Origin: Caryophanales bacterium | GTDB lineage: Bacteria > Bacillota_I > Bacilli_A > RF39 > UBA660 | Assembly (NCBI GenBank): GCA_016288305.1 | Contig: JAEEYW010000033.1 | Location: 1 to 42,173 of the forward strand | Direction: 5' to 3' | Length of the DNA: 42,173 nucleotides | Shown here: positions 1 through 8,186 of the stretch, piece after piece | Layout: each line of letters starts with the position of its first letter | How positions within the stretch are numbered: position 1 is the stretch's first letter | Notes under the pieces: model-generated | The model's database searches: none | Seen by the model: only the letters and a program-made list of their open reading frames with translations | Told to the model about the DNA's origin: nothing | Position numbers and translations under genes: made by a program

Positions 1-486
1 AACACCATCAATAATTTTTTTGATTTGCTCGAAATTACGACCTAATTCACTACCCTTACCAGCCATTGTCTCTAGTAATATCGTAACCTTAGAAGAACCA
101 ACTTTATTCAAATTATTAATAATATTATTAAGTCCTTCCTCTTCGCTTAATTTAACGCTACTACCTGGATGTAGTACTAACTTTGTCATATGTAATTGTT
201 CTACCCTTTTTAATTCTTGTTTTAAAAAAGATACCGCAAAATCATTATCACTAGCCATATTTATAATGTATGGAGCATGTACAATAACATTATTAATATC
301 AATATTATTATCATTCATTATTTTTATAGCTTCTAAAGTTAAATTATCATCAATAGGATTTCTAACCGTATTTTGTGGAGCACCTGTATAAAACATAAAA
401 GTACTACTACCATAACTTAAAGCTTCTATAACACTACCTTTTAATTGTGTATCTTTTTTAAAAGATACGTGACTTCCTATAATCAT
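1..486 (-). CDS. nfo: Endonuclease IV (AP endonuclease), 3' part missing
   Basis: The leftmost gene is read leftward and runs off the window; 162 N-terminal codons are present. Endonuclease IV cuts the backbone 5' of abasic sites in base excision repair, using three metal ions in a TIM barrel. The start MIIGSHVSF, the segment FYTGAPQNT (residues 32-40), VHAPYIIN near residue 68, LVLHPGS near residue 100 and LLETMAGKGSELG near residue 140 are family hallmarks, carrying the metal-binding His and Glu residues. The start ATG has a GGGAG ribosome site and an extended -10 box just upstream. It lies downstream of the terminator of the secreted-protein gene, so it is probably its own transcription unit. 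The C-terminal metal ligands are outside the window. Confidence 0.93.
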   Translation of the reverse strand, partial: MIIGSHVSFKKDTQLKGSVIEALSYGSSTFMFYTGAPQNTVRNPIDDNLTLEAIKIMNDNNIDINNVIVHAPYIINMASDNDFAVSFLKQELKRVEQLHMTKLVLHPGSSVKLSEEEGLNNIINNLNKVGSSKVTILLETMAGKGSELGRNFEQIKKIIDGV

Positions 487-503
487 TTTTATCTCCCATG
501 AAT

Positions 504-509
504 ATTATA
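504..509 (-). promoter_or_regulatory. Extended -10 promoter for nfo
   Basis: On the minus strand the sequence reads TTGATATAAT, giving a TG-extended TATAAT box 18 bases before the nfo start. The -35 position falls inside the preceding terminator hairpin and has no clear consensus. Confidence 0.55.
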
Positions 510-511
510 TC

Positions 512-535
512 AAAAAAGTAGATTTAAAATCTACT
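512..535 (-). terminator. Intrinsic terminator of the secreted-protein gene
   Basis: Stem AGTAGAT/ATCTACT with a 5-base loop, followed on the minus strand by six U. The TAG stop of the upstream gene (531-533) lies inside the stem. Confidence 0.85.
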
Positions 536-1604
536 CTTCAAATTCAAGATATGCTTTATTTACTTCGATAACTGTTATAACCTTATTATTTGCATCACGA
601 TTATCACGAGTTGATATTTGGTTGTCAATAACCATTAATGGCGTAGAACTTGTAGTCATTGTCCATGCACGTTCATAATCATTAGGATTAGATGAGAAAA
701 GTCTTCCAAATATACCAGATACCCATCCAGGCCAGCAGAAATCATTTTTACCACAAAATCCAAATAATTCTTGAGCCCTAATTGGTCTTGATTTAGCTAT
801 AATAGGTTCTTCAGGGTATGTTGTTATTTTACTACAGCTTCTATTACTATCACAGTAATTAGCTTCAGAAGATGATGTACCATTCATACTAAATTCCATA
901 GTTAATAATTCATTCCAATCATTTGAAGCATTTCTTACATTATCAATCATAACTTTAGGAGTTCCATTATTACCCCATATAGAATATATTAAAGCTGTAT
1001 CTTTAATTAAAACTAATTTTTTACCGTCATCACGTAAAACATGATATCCATAAGTAAGAGGTTCCTCACCATCTCTTACCCTAACATCCAAAGAAACACC
1101 ATTTGAAATATCAGAAGAAGAACATGTGTTGCCACTTTTAACGCAATCATTACTTGCATTAAATACCTTAACTAATTGAACATCAGTAGTATGAATTATT
1201 TCCTTCTTAACTCTTACATTACCATCTTTATCAATACCTGATATAGAAACTTCATAATCTGTTCCAGGTAAAAGATCAGTTAATATACATTTACCGTCTG
1301 AAGCATTCTTAACCATACCACTAATAGAACAATAATAACCATAGAATTCATCTTCACTTGTAATATCAATAGTAATACTATTAACTGTTACCTCTTTGGT
1401 ATAAGCAAAGTCACGTGTTGTAGGTATAGCTTTACCATACAATTCATTTAATGCATCTTCAACATTTTTAGCCTTAAATTCCGGATTATTTGAGGAAAAT
1501 AATACATTTTTAGCCTCAAGTATATTGTCAGCTAAAACAGTTCCGGATATACAAATAATTGCTGTTAATAAACATAAAAACAGTCTTGATTTAAATATTT
1601 TCAT
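531..1604 (-). CDS. Secreted protein with FN3-like region, function unknown
   Basis: A 357-residue protein with a clear signal peptide: MKIFKSR, a hydrophobic core, then a probable signal peptidase I site after VLA (residue 25). Residues 38-60 carry the pattern NNPEFKAKNVEDALNELY, which resembles the VQDAIDELY motif common in surface and tail-fibre-like proteins of gut Firmicutes. Residues about 65-145 look like one fibronectin type III-like beta sandwich (LLPGTDYEVSISGID is the typical strand). The C-terminal half holds several cysteine pairs (CVKSGNTC, CDSNRSC, CGKNDFC), suggesting disulfides. It ends the operon that begins with the pyruvate-kinase-like gene. Its ribosome site AAAGGAG is supplied by the end of the GH31 relic. 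I cannot assign a function; a surface-exposed adhesin or binding protein is plausible. Confidence 0.75.
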   Translation of the reverse strand: MKIFKSRLFLCLLTAIICISGTVLADNILEAKNVLFSSNNPEFKAKNVEDALNELYGKAIPTTRDFAYTKEVTVNSITIDITSEDEFYGYYCSISGMVKNASDGKCILTDLLPGTDYEVSISGIDKDGNVRVKKEIIHTTDVQLVKVFNASNDCVKSGNTCSSSDISNGVSLDVRVRDGEEPLTYGYHVLRDDGKKLVLIKDTALIYSIWGNNGTPKVMIDNVRNASNDWNELLTMEFSMNGTSSSEANYCDSNRSCSKITTYPEEPIIAKSRPIRAQELFGFCGKNDFCWPGWVSGIFGRLFSSNPNDYERAWTMTTSSTPLMVIDNQISTRDNRDANNKVITVIEVNKAYLEFEE

Positions 1605-1615
1605 TTTTTTCTCCT

Positions 1616-1678
1616 TTATATCTTACTTACATACTCTAACAAATTTAAAAATAATTTAACAAATTTTTTCTCTAAACC
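1616..1678 (-). pseudogene. Relic of a second GH31 gene (last 20 codons)
   Basis: A segment with a 67-base period duplicates the extreme 3' end of the GH31 gene. Read on the minus strand it encodes GLEKKFVKLFLNLLEYVSKI then TAA, against GLENKFVKLFLNLLEYVSKI at the end of the intact gene. All the base differences but one are at synonymous third positions or Leu codon wobble; the exception is Lys/Asn. There is no start codon and the frame is shifted by one relative to the upstream gene. It looks like the remaining tail of a tandem GH31 paralogue that was deleted after diverging under selection. Confidence 0.75.
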
Positions 1679-1682
1679 TCCT

Positions 1683-4064
1683 TTATATCTTACTAACATA
1701 TTCCAATAAATTTAAGAATAATTTAACAAATTTATTTTCCAAACCTTTGTTACCTAACTTACGCATCGCAATACGTTTTTTCTTAATAGGCATATCACTA
1801 AATAAAACAGCATCGACTTTTTCTTTCATCAGTGTTTCAATTTGCAAGTCAGATAAAATATTTTCAATCTCATCATTGATGATACGTGTTGCATCAACCA
1901 ATAGATCATTACCCTTACATGTAATAATTAATTGTGATATAGTTCTAATATCATTAATTTCAATAATAAAATCAGAACCAGATACATAAGCTTTATAATT
2001 TATTTTCTCATTACCTTCATAAACAGCCACTTCTGCTTTTTTAGTGTTTCTAAAAACAATTTTATAATTTCTATATTCTGGTATAATACCACTTTTACCT
2101 TCTAAAGCTTTAATCGTAACCTTGTACTCATCAGGGTTATAGTCATAAACAATCTTAGACAATAAATAATAACCTTTCTTATACATATCTGATACGCCAT
2201 CATCTTCATATAATAAATATTCATTACTTACGCCTGGAAAGAAATGTATTTCCATATTTTTAGGTGATGAAGTATCATTAATATCATCATTACTACCCAT
2301 AGGTATAATACTACCCGCTTTAGCAAAAACAGGATATTGTTGATCTTTATAGAAAGATATATATTTGCTATCACCTAAAAACTTTTTACCTGTAAAGAAA
2401 TCATACCAAATACCAGCAGGAAGATAAAATCTATGAGCAACCCTATCCATGACATAATCCTTACTCTTCGTTATAGGAGAAACAAATAACTGACTACCAA
2501 AATAATATTCACTATTATATAAAACATCATCATACATTTCAGGAACCTTATAATATAAAGGTTTAATTAAAGGCACACCATGTTGTGAATAACGATATGC
2601 TTCACTATATAAATATGGTATTAAGCGATGTCTTAATTGTAAATAATCTTTAACAATATTTAACGTTTTTAAATTCCAACGCCATGGCTCTCTTTTATAA
2701 TATTTACCACAATCTGCACCAAATTTTAAAATAGGAGAAAATGTACCTAATTGAACATATCTTGTATATAATTCATTATCCTCCATACCCTTATAATAAC
2801 CACCGATATCGTGCCCCCACCAACTAATACCTAAATTAGCAGCATCAGCATTAAAACGTGGTATTTGTTTTAAAGAATCCCAACTAACTAAAGATTTACC
2901 AGGATATAAAACAGGATAACGATGTTGCGCTAAACCATTGTAATAACCAAATATCATTGGTCTACGTTTATTATCCCTAGTAATATCATTATATTGATAA
3001 TATTTAAGATAATAATCATCAAAAGCATGTGGTCTATCAATCCAATAGAAATCAACACCTAAATTATCCAAAGGATGAATATAAACCTTTAAATAAACAT
3101 CTATCCACTTAGGATCCAATACATTATATGGAATAACGCCATTACTATCTGTTTGCAAGTACTTTACAGCTTGTTGATATCCATCATCAATGTTATAAAA
3201 ACCCTCTTCTGGATTTAAATTTAAACCAACACTAATATTTTTAGAATGTAAATAAGAAATCATCTCACGAGGAGCTTTAAATAACTCTTTATTAAAAGTA
3301 AACCCTGTCTTTAAATGATTCGTTTTATCATATGTACGAACATGCCAATCCTTATCCAATAATAAAACAGATAAAGGTATATTATTATTTTCAAAATTAT
3401 CCATTAACAATTTTAAAGAACCATCATTATAATCATCATTTTTACTCCACCAATTACCTAAAGCATAACGTGGAATTAAACCAGGATGACCCGTTAAAGC
3501 AAAATAATCCTTTAAACATTCAGCAAAATCATTTAAATATACAAATAAATATATATCAATATCAGCATAATTATCACTTAGAGTTCCATCCTTATTAATA
3601 ATTTTATTTTTAGCGTCATCTAAAGTAACAAAACCATCTAAAGAATATAAACTTTTAGTACTTATTATTTTGCCCTTTTTCTTACCATTTTCAATTCTTA
3701 TAGGAACACTAAAGTTTTTAGCTTCAACATTTTTATAATACCAACTTCTATCAGTATTTAAAACATCAACTTTAAAATTCTTACTATTTAATTTTTTCTC
3801 TTTCGTATAATATAATTTAAAATATGATGTTGATATTTCAAGATAATTTGCGTCCTCATTAACTGTAAACTCAGGCTTAGGAAAATTTCTATTAATAACC
3901 AAAGTTGTAGGTTCAGAAACAAAGTTTTGATTTTCACTATATTCAATTCTGATAAGTCGTTCTGTTAAAATAGTAAAACGATAGTTTTTACCAGCTTTAA
4001 CACATTCGGGATTAGACGTAGCCTTATCATAATCTACTTTAAACTGATTCCCCAAATTATACAT
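1683..4064 (-). CDS. Glycoside hydrolase family 31 (alpha-glucosidase/xylosidase-like)
   Basis: A 793-residue cytoplasmic protein (no signal peptide) of the GH31 retaining alpha-glycosidases. The N-terminal beta domain covers about residues 1-190, the TIM barrel 195-500 (ALGNWWSKNDDYND at 201-214), and C-terminal beta domains follow. VDFYWIDRP (337-345) holds the expected nucleophile Asp343, SLVSWDS (391-397) the expected acid/base Asp396, and WWGHDIGG (415-422) the family signature. The nucleophile context WIDRP differs from the usual WxDMNE, so substrate cannot be inferred; glucosidase, xylosidase and N-acetylgalactosaminidase activities all occur in GH31. It follows the pyruvate-kinase-like gene by 14 bases with ribosome site AAAGGTGGTG. 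A tail of about 60 basic residues (VDAVLFSDMPIKKKRIAMRKLG and after) is extra relative to the usual domain ending. Confidence 0.9.
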   Translation of the reverse strand: MYNLGNQFKVDYDKATSNPECVKAGKNYRFTILTERLIRIEYSENQNFVSEPTTLVINRNFPKPEFTVNEDANYLEISTSYFKLYYTKEKKLNSKNFKVDVLNTDRSWYYKNVEAKNFSVPIRIENGKKKGKIISTKSLYSLDGFVTLDDAKNKIINKDGTLSDNYADIDIYLFVYLNDFAECLKDYFALTGHPGLIPRYALGNWWSKNDDYNDGSLKLLMDNFENNNIPLSVLLLDKDWHVRTYDKTNHLKTGFTFNKELFKAPREMISYLHSKNISVGLNLNPEEGFYNIDDGYQQAVKYLQTDSNGVIPYNVLDPKWIDVYLKVYIHPLDNLGVDFYWIDRPHAFDDYYLKYYQYNDITRDNKRRPMIFGYYNGLAQHRYPVLYPGKSLVSWDSLKQIPRFNADAANLGISWWGHDIGGYYKGMEDNELYTRYVQLGTFSPILKFGADCGKYYKREPWRWNLKTLNIVKDYLQLRHRLIPYLYSEAYRYSQHGVPLIKPLYYKVPEMYDDVLYNSEYYFGSQLFVSPITKSKDYVMDRVAHRFYLPAGIWYDFFTGKKFLGDSKYISFYKDQQYPVFAKAGSIIPMGSNDDINDTSSPKNMEIHFFPGVSNEYLLYEDDGVSDMYKKGYYLLSKIVYDYNPDEYKVTIKALEGKSGIIPEYRNYKIVFRNTKKAEVAVYEGNEKINYKAYVSGSDFIIEINDIRTISQLIITCKGNDLLVDATRIINDEIENILSDLQIETLMKEKVDAVLFSDMPIKKKRIAMRKLGNKGLENKFVKLFLNLLEYVSKI

Positions 4065-4078
4065 CTATATCACCACCT

Positions 4079-5488
4079 TTATATTTCTTCTATTTTCATA
4101 AAATTAGTATGCTTTACCTTTTTAAATGGATATCCTCCTGTTATTATAATTTTATCCTTAGGCTGTAACATTAAAAAATCAACAGCTATCTTTTTACTCT
4201 TTTCTATAATAGCATCAGAAGTTTTCATTTCATTAATTAATAATGGTACAACACCAAAATTAAGCGCTAGAGACTTAACTGTATCAATATTAGGACTAAC
4301 AGCTATAACAGGACAAAAAGGTCTAAATTTAGAAATCTTTTTAGCTGTATAACCACTCATAGTTGGCGCGAAAATAGCTTTACATTTTAAACGTTCCGCA
4401 CAAGTTGCTACACTATAAGCTAAAGAACTGGTTATATCAACATCCTCTTCCTTCATAGCTTCGTCAATCATATTATCATAATTGATATCCTTTTCTGCGA
4501 TACTAATAACACGTTCTAAAGTTTTAAGCGTCTCAACAGGATATTTACCCATCGTTGTCTCACCACATAAAACAATAGCATCAGTACCATCCAAAACCGC
4601 ATTAGCAATATCTGAAACCTCAGCTCTTGTAGGTTTCTCACTATTTATAAGCGTTGATAATAACTCGGTTGCAACAATACCTATAACACCTTTTTCATGG
4701 CATTTTTTAATAATACGTTTTTGAATACCAGGTATTCTTTCAATACTTACCTCACTACCCAAATCACCACGTGCTATCATAATACCATCAGATACTTTAA
4801 GTATTCTATCAATGTCATCAATAGCAGCTTTATTTTCAATAATAGATATTATCTGCATATGCTCATTCTTTAAATTTATCAATAAATCATTAACCTCTAA
4901 AACATCTTCATAATCAGAAACATAAGATAATGCTAAAAAATCAACATTCATCTGATGAGCAAACTTAATAGTTTCTTTATCAAAACTATTTAAGAAAGGT
5001 CTATTTAATTTAACGTCAGGTATATTAATACTATTATTATCTTTAATATAACCTTCTTTTAAAACCTTACACAATAAATAATCATAACCCTTATCAATTA
5101 TTTGTAATTCAACAGTACCATCATTAATAGTTATAAAATTACCAATTTCAACTTCATTAACTAAATTATAATCAACGCTAAATTTAGTACTATCACCAAT
5201 AACATTATCCATAAAGATTCTTATTTTATCATTTTGTTTTAAAAAAGTCCCACCATTACTTATATGGTTAATTCTAACCAAAGGACCTCTTGTATCCAAC
5301 ATAACACTTGCATAAGTGTGTAATTCCGCATTTATTTCATTTATTTTATTTATAATATCACGACAAAAATCAAATGTTGCATAACTCATATTAATACGAA
5401 CAACATCTGCTCCGTTAATGATTAAAGATTTCAATATTTCTTTACTAGTAGTAGGACCTACTGTAGCAATAACCTTTGTTTTATTCAT
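4079..5488 (-). CDS. Pyruvate-kinase-like protein lacking the catalytic lysine
   Basis: A 469-residue, full-length homologue of pyruvate kinase, which makes ATP and pyruvate from phosphoenolpyruvate. Retained: KTKVIATVGPTTS (3-15), VVRINMS (29-35, Arg31 and Asn33), DTRGP (65-69), the metal ligands Glu218 and Asp242 (IIEN, ARGDLG), VATELL with Thr274, and PTRAEVSDIANAVLDGTD. Lost: the K of the invariant KIEN motif is Ile216 (IIEN), the potassium-site Glu after DTKGP is Leu70, and FSH is MSY. The lysine is needed for phosphoryl transfer in known enzymes, so normal kinase activity is doubtful. It is first gene of the operon with the GH31 glycosidase, behind a strong promoter. Either it has another activity (enolisation, sensing) or a true pyk exists elsewhere; I therefore give no gene symbol. 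Confidence 0.85.
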   Translation of the reverse strand: MNKTKVIATVGPTTSKEILKSLIINGADVVRINMSYATFDFCRDIINKINEINAELHTYASVMLDTRGPLVRINHISNGGTFLKQNDKIRIFMDNVIGDSTKFSVDYNLVNEVEIGNFITINDGTVELQIIDKGYDYLLCKVLKEGYIKDNNSINIPDVKLNRPFLNSFDKETIKFAHQMNVDFLALSYVSDYEDVLEVNDLLINLKNEHMQIISIIENKAAIDDIDRILKVSDGIMIARGDLGSEVSIERIPGIQKRIIKKCHEKGVIGIVATELLSTLINSEKPTRAEVSDIANAVLDGTDAIVLCGETTMGKYPVETLKTLERVISIAEKDINYDNMIDEAMKEEDVDITSSLAYSVATCAERLKCKAIFAPTMSGYTAKKISKFRPFCPVIAVSPNIDTVKSLALNFGVVPLLINEMKTSDAIIEKSKKIAVDFLMLQPKDKIIITGGYPFKKVKHTNFMKIEEI

Positions 5489-5515
5489 AAAATATCCTCT
5501 TTATTCTCCATAATA

Positions 5516-5544
5516 ATTATAATTTATATAGCTATTTAAGTCAA
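5516..5544 (-). promoter_or_regulatory. Sigma-A-type promoter of the PK-like/GH31 operon
   Basis: TTGACT (5544-5539), a 17-base spacer, then TATAAT (5521-5516), reading leftward, 28 bases before the start codon. Confidence 0.85.
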
Positions 5545-5570
5545 CATTTTAGCCATCTATATTTCTCAAT

Positions 5571-5598
5571 TTGTATTTTTTTTAAAAAGTGATATAAT
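5571..5598 (+). promoter_or_regulatory. Promoter of the 227-residue unknown gene
   Basis: TTGTAT (5571-5576), 16-base spacer, TATAAT (5593-5598) with a TG extension at 5590. It stands back to back with the leftward operon promoter. Confidence 0.75.
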
Positions 5599-5621
5599 AC
5601 ATCCTCGAAAGAAGGGGTTTT

Positions 5622-6305
5622 ATGGAAATAGAAATTAAGGAAATCATTATGGCAGCTTTGTATTACTACCACACAGAGTACCATAAAGATATTACAAGTA
5701 TGGTGGGTATAAATAATTATATTGATATGTTATCAACTAAATTTAATATGCCTATAAAAGTTATTTCTAATAACAAATATTATGATGATAAATACTCATG
5801 TAAGGTAACATCTACTAATATTGTCTTTAGATATATTGATATTAAAAAAGAAGATTTAGATCCAAAATTAATTATTACAAATAAACAATTAAGATTAATT
5901 GATCAATTAAAAACAAATAGTCATTATAGCAGTATTAGACAAGCTAATATTAAAAAAGTTAATGTAAATCACCTTTTAAGATTATTTGCTATTCAATTTA
6001 ATTTAAAATATAAAAGAAACATAACAACTGACCTAGCCTTTAGAGCTACTTGTGACATCATGAAGATAGTTAACTATCAAGGCGTTAAAACATATATAGA
6101 TCAAGATATAAAACCTACATACGAACAAGATAATTACCGTTCAATAGAAGAATTAGGTAATATATATACTAAAGAAGAATTAGATTACTTAGAAAGTGTT
6201 ATTATAAGTTATATGTATAGTAATCACTTTAAAAATCATTTAAAAGATGATTACGCTAAAATAAAAACTACAAGAATTAACTCTTGTAGTTTTATTTTAT
6301 CTTAA
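5622..6305 (+). CDS. Unknown protein, 227 residues
   Basis: I do not recognise this protein. It starts at ATG with ribosome site AAGAAGGGG 5 bases upstream and a promoter 24 bases upstream, so expression is likely. The product is cytoplasmic (no signal or membrane segment), rich in Lys, Ile, Asn and Tyr, probably mostly alpha-helical, with a helical block near residues 108-160 (VNHLLRLFAIQFNLKYK, then DLAFRATCDIMKIV) and a C-terminal helix with EELDYLESVIISYMYSN. It stands alone between two leftward operons. Its last 13 codons are encoded by the shared bidirectional terminator and its stop overlaps the 3' end of the convergent gene by 9 bases, so the C-terminal KTTRINSCSFILS is probably shaped by the hairpin and not by protein function. 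Confidence 0.7.
   Translation: MEIEIKEIIMAALYYYHTEYHKDITSMVGINNYIDMLSTKFNMPIKVISNNKYYDDKYSCKVTSTNIVFRYIDIKKEDLDPKLIITNKQLRLIDQLKTNSHYSSIRQANIKKVNVNHLLRLFAIQFNLKYKRNITTDLAFRATCDIMKIVNYQGVKTYIDQDIKPTYEQDNYRSIEELGNIYTKEELDYLESVIISYMYSNHFKNHLKDDYAKIKTTRINSCSFILS
6264..6293. terminator. Bidirectional terminator inside a coding end
   Basis: A 12-base-pair stem (AAAACTACAAGA / TCTTGTAGTTTT) with a 6-base loop and U-rich runs on both sides. It serves the rightward unknown gene, whose reading frame passes right through it, and the leftward gene, whose stop sits 3 bases before the stem. Confidence 0.88.
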
Positions 6306-8054
6306 TACTGAACGGAAAGAAAATGAATCATTAGCACCATCATTATCATCAAATGCGAAAATGCCAGCTGATGATCCATGACTATAACCACCACCACGTG
6401 TAAGCCATGGATTACCTGAAGATACAAAAATCGCATAATCCTTATGGAATCCACTGTGTTGACGTTTAACATCATCCGCATCTAGCCAATTAGCAAAATT
6501 ATTTAATTCAACTGTAGCATCTCCTAAATGTCCTCTTGAATAATCCTTATTGCTAGTACCATAAGCATACAAATCATAATATTTACTTTCTGGGAAATCA
6601 AGACCAGTTACACTTTTAATAGAAGTATTTTCAACTTCATAACATGTTGGACATGTTACCTTTCCTGTGAAACCAGAGTTCCATACGTTACTTCTTCCTG
6701 AAGCTGGAACACCACTACCTTTAGAATCTTCCATAACAGCCATTACATATTCCCATGTACCACCATTCATATCATATATACCATAGATATTTCCTGTTGT
6801 ACTTGCTCTACCACCTTGAACAGTATACCATTCATTTTCACATTTATATTTTGGAACATATGACTCATACCCTTTAGTTGGCGCAACAGATGCTGCACAT
6901 CCTGGATCGTAACTATTATTTATCATAATCTCAGTAGTACCTTGACCATAGATAGAAGTAGCTAAATATGCAATAGCTCCCCACTCTGAATTCTTAAGCA
7001 TTGCTGGATCTTTAGAAGTTATACCATAGTTTATTTCTCTTGAAGCCACAAATTGTGCTGCCACTGTTTTCTCATGTGATGGCGTTAAGTTAGTTGTTTC
7101 AGCATATCTTGTATCTGTTGGTAATACAGTTGGAGCATAAGAATTTCCTGATGTTTCAAACTTACCTACCCAAATACCATTTAATTCTTCATCACCAAAT
7201 GTAAAAGCAGGATGGGTTAACCATTGACCTTTTTTACTTCCAGTTGATTTAGCGGTATCTTTGTTTTCAAATTCAATAGATATTAATGATACATAATCAA
7301 TATAATCAATTTGACTTGATAAAGTACCATTATCTGTTATTTTAGATAAATCTGTAAATATCTTATATTTATATCTTGGTACCCATACATAGAAAGCCAT
7401 AATATCTTTCATTTGAATAATAGTTCCTGATGCAGCTTCTTTGTATGCTTTTCTAGATGCATCGCTAACTAAAACAGCATTAGCCCATTTTTTATCTGTA
7501 TAGTTATACCATTCTTCTCTTAAACTAGCTTTTTTAACAATACCATCTTCATATACAACTGGTATCATACCTTCATCTAATTCTGGAACAGCACCATTTA
7601 CAGTTTTATCTATGTATATAGTCTTGCAATGATTAATATCATCTAATTCATATAAATCGCTTGAATCTGCATCTTTTACATAACATGTTTTATCGTACAA
7701 TAAAGCCAAAGATATTTTACCTTTTTTAGTTATGTGTATTTCACCATATTTTGGTTTTTTTACTGTTGAACCTTCTGTTATTTTATAAAGTAAATTATAA
7801 GTTTCATCATGTATTGCATTGTGAACAGCATAATCAGAAGCTAGATTAAGTATTTCTTGCGCTGAAGCAGCATATGCCTTTTTTCTTGCACTATCAATTA
7901 CTTTAATTGTTATCAATGCAGCTATTATAACAGCTATACAAATAATTACCACGATAAACTTTTTCTTATTTTTAACAGTTTTTTCCTTAATATTTTTAAC
8001 AGCTTTTTCTTTAACATTTTTAGTAGTTTTCTCTTTGATATTTTTTTCCTTCAT
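6297..8054 (-). CDS. Membrane-anchored surface protein with FGE/C-type-lectin-like C-terminal domain
   Basis: A 585-residue protein. The start is ATG at 8054, with GAGGTG 5 bases upstream, and not the GTG at 8081 that precedes this site. Residues 6-29 are three copies of an 8-residue basic repeat (IKEKTTKN, VKEKAVKN, IKEKTVKN); residues 33-50 form one membrane helix, so the bulk is outside. The outer part contains FYVWVPRYKYKIF near residue 220, GIYDMNGGTWEYVM near 415 and a final RGGGYSHG...SFRSVLR, which match the GIYDMxGNVWEW and RGGSW...GFR signatures of the formylglycine-generating-enzyme/lectin fold. The catalytic cysteines of true FGE are absent in the C-terminal segment, so a binding role is more likely than an enzymatic one. 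It is monocistronic with its own terminator. Confidence 0.82.
   Translation of the reverse strand: MKEKNIKEKTTKNVKEKAVKNIKEKTVKNKKKFIVVIICIAVIIAALITIKVIDSARKKAYAASAQEILNLASDYAVHNAIHDETYNLLYKITEGSTVKKPKYGEIHITKKGKISLALLYDKTCYVKDADSSDLYELDDINHCKTIYIDKTVNGAVPELDEGMIPVVYEDGIVKKASLREEWYNYTDKKWANAVLVSDASRKAYKEAASGTIIQMKDIMAFYVWVPRYKYKIFTDLSKITDNGTLSSQIDYIDYVSLISIEFENKDTAKSTGSKKGQWLTHPAFTFGDEELNGIWVGKFETSGNSYAPTVLPTDTRYAETTNLTPSHEKTVAAQFVASREINYGITSKDPAMLKNSEWGAIAYLATSIYGQGTTEIMINNSYDPGCAASVAPTKGYESYVPKYKCENEWYTVQGGRASTTGNIYGIYDMNGGTWEYVMAVMEDSKGSGVPASGRSNVWNSGFTGKVTCPTCYEVENTSIKSVTGLDFPESKYYDLYAYGTSNKDYSRGHLGDATVELNNFANWLDADDVKRQHSGFHKDYAIFVSSGNPWLTRGGGYSHGSSAGIFAFDDNDGANDSFSFRSVLR
7968..8039 (-). 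repeat. Three tandem 24-base coding repeats
   Basis: Three in-frame 8-codon units near the start of the surface-protein gene encode [IV]KEK[TA][TV]KN. They place about a dozen lysines on the cytoplasmic side just before the membrane helix. Confidence 0.85.
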
Positions 8055-8092
8055 ACCAACACCTCTATTATATTTTAGCACGCATATAGTTA

Positions 8093-8119
8093 TAATGTAA
8101 ATATAAATTTATTACATTA
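8093..8119. promoter_or_regulatory. Inverted repeat upstream of the surface-protein gene
   Basis: TAATGTAA (8093-8100) and TTACATTA (8112-8119) form an 8-base inverted repeat separated by 11 bases, 40-65 bases upstream of the start. It could be an operator. The region is so AT-rich that chance is possible. A TATAAT lies at 8070-8075 but is too close to the ribosome site to be a convincing promoter. Confidence 0.3.
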
Positions 8120-8158
8120 ATATAATTATATCTAACATGATTTCACATAGATATTAAT

Positions 8159-8186
8159 AAAAAATTCGAGAATTAAATCTCGAATT
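8159..8186 (-). terminator. Terminator of the rlmN-to-permease operon
   Basis: Stem AATTCGAGA/TCTCGAATT (8163-8171 with 8178-8186), 6-base loop, then six U on the minus strand. The TAA stop of the permease gene (8185-8187) overlaps the stem. Confidence 0.88.

Noticed and set aside
20-391. Rightward frame of 123 codons with hydrophobic segments
   Set aside because: It is the antisense of nfo, has no ribosome site, and the leftward frame is a clear endonuclease IV.
3332-3598. Rightward frame of 88 codons rich in His, Tyr and Asn
   Set aside because: It is antisense within the GH31 barrel, with composition that mirrors the AT-rich complement and no ribosome site.
6297-6420. DGR variable region at the end of the surface protein
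   Set aside because: The fold signature fits, but the segment is not rich in AAC/AAT codons in variable positions and there is no reverse transcriptase or template repeat in the window.
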